Source: Candidatus Latescibacterota bacterium
GTDB lineage: Bacteria > Latescibacterota > UBA2968 > UBA8231
Assembly: GCA_003529325.1 (NCBI GenBank)
Contig: DPVW01000207.1
Span: forward strand, 4,882 to 10,729
Reading direction: 5' to 3'
DNA length: 5,848 bases
Shown here: piece after piece, positions 5,558-5,848 of the stretch
Layout of the letters: every line of letters begins with the position of its first letter
Position numbering within the stretch: the first letter of the stretch is position 1
Notes under the pieces: model-generated
Database searches by the model: none
Seen by the model: the letters and a program-made list of their open reading frames with translations, nothing else
What the model was told of the DNA's origin: nothing
Position numbers and translations under genes: made by a program

Positions 5558-5848
5558 AGGGCGCGCATGGAAATGAGTGATCAATTCGTGTCTGCCTTGC
5601 GCTTGCGGATCGTGTAGTTCCAATCGGCATGGAACTCGTGTCGCTGACGGTGACGCCCTTGGGATAGGATCGCTTGTCAATCTCGGAACGGACACGCAAG
5701 ACCGTGGTGGTCGTTGTCGAGCCGATGAGACTGACGATGGTGGCCAGGCTGGTCAACGCCTTTCCGCGCCAGTTCATAGCGATGTGCGAAAACAAGCGAT
5801 GCTCGATCTTGTTCCACTTGCTGGTGCCGGGAGGGTAATGACACACGG
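5558..5848 (-). mobile_element. 3' end of an ISAzo13-family insertion sequence (partial)
   Basis: The element consists of the transposase 3' end plus a short tail after its stop codon. Its right end must lie between the stop at 5581 and the start of transporter homology at about 5557. I cannot define the terminal inverted repeat or a target duplication because the other end is outside the window. Confidence 0.55.
5581..5848 (-). pseudogene. ISAzo13-family (DDE) transposase, C-terminal part, frame broken near its end
   Basis: The gene enters from beyond base 5848 and encodes the C-terminal end of the 'Rhodopirellula'-type transposase that catalyses cut-and-join movement of ISAzo13-family elements. 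VCHYPPGTSKWNKIEHRLFS is a family hallmark; its Glu is the likely third residue of the DDE triad. It continues with MNWRGKALTS, VRSEIDKRSYPKGVTVSD, and then goes out of frame. The expected end, HEFHADWNYTIRKRKADTN, is read in another frame from 5640 and stops at 5581-5583. Relatives have about ten residues between VSD and H.FH.EWNYTI. Those are absent here, an out-of-frame deletion of roughly 31 bases. Read without correction, the protein would run on past the normal stop with an unrelated tail. The catalytic core is untouched by this lesion, so loss of activity is likely but not certain. The Met codon near 5846 is not a start; the frame is open to the window edge. Confidence 0.88.

Overview
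The window comes from a GC-rich bacterium (roughly 60% G+C by eye), and every recognisable gene is read from the minus strand. A secreted modular protein with cohesin-like, fibronectin III-like and dockerin-like modules and a C-terminal 'YPNPFNPST' sorting-type domain, close to an ISAzo13-family transposase and a mandelate racemase/muconate lactonizing-type gene, suggests an uncultivated lineage of the Latescibacterota, Gemmatimonadota, KSB1 or Fibrobacterota-Chlorobi-Bacteroidota type. No rRNA or other phylogenetic marker is present, so this placement is only an inference.

Layout in the direction of transcription, from high to low coordinates. (1) 5581-5848: the 3' end of an ISAzo13-family ('Rhodopirellula'-type) transposase, with a frame break near its end. 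(2) 5438-5557: a short C-terminal remnant of an EamA/DMT-type transporter, abutting the IS end. (3) 5343-5437: a short gap with a good ribosome binding site for the next gene. (4) 906-5342: one intact 1478-residue exported protein that fills three quarters of the window. (5) 404-895: an O6-alkylguanine-DNA alkyltransferase with all its key residues. (6) 1-395: the 5' part of an enolase-superfamily dehydratase/racemase gene with an internal deletion that breaks the frame.

Genes 4 to 6 are packed like an operon: 10 bases separate the large gene from the alkyltransferase gene, and 8 bases separate that from the dehydratase start. No functional link between them is evident. The surface protein probably mediates adhesion or assembly outside the cell; the alkyltransferase repairs DNA in the cytoplasm; the sugar-acid dehydratase/racemase appears dead as written.

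Two features stand out. The large protein carries cohesin-like and dockerin-like modules in one chain, with the dockerin-like pair internal and followed by a second cohesin-like module and a sorting domain. Also, three small coding lesions or truncations (dehydratase, transposase, transporter) lie in the short flanks, while the 4.4-kb central gene has none. No RNA gene, CRISPR array, confident promoter or terminator was found.
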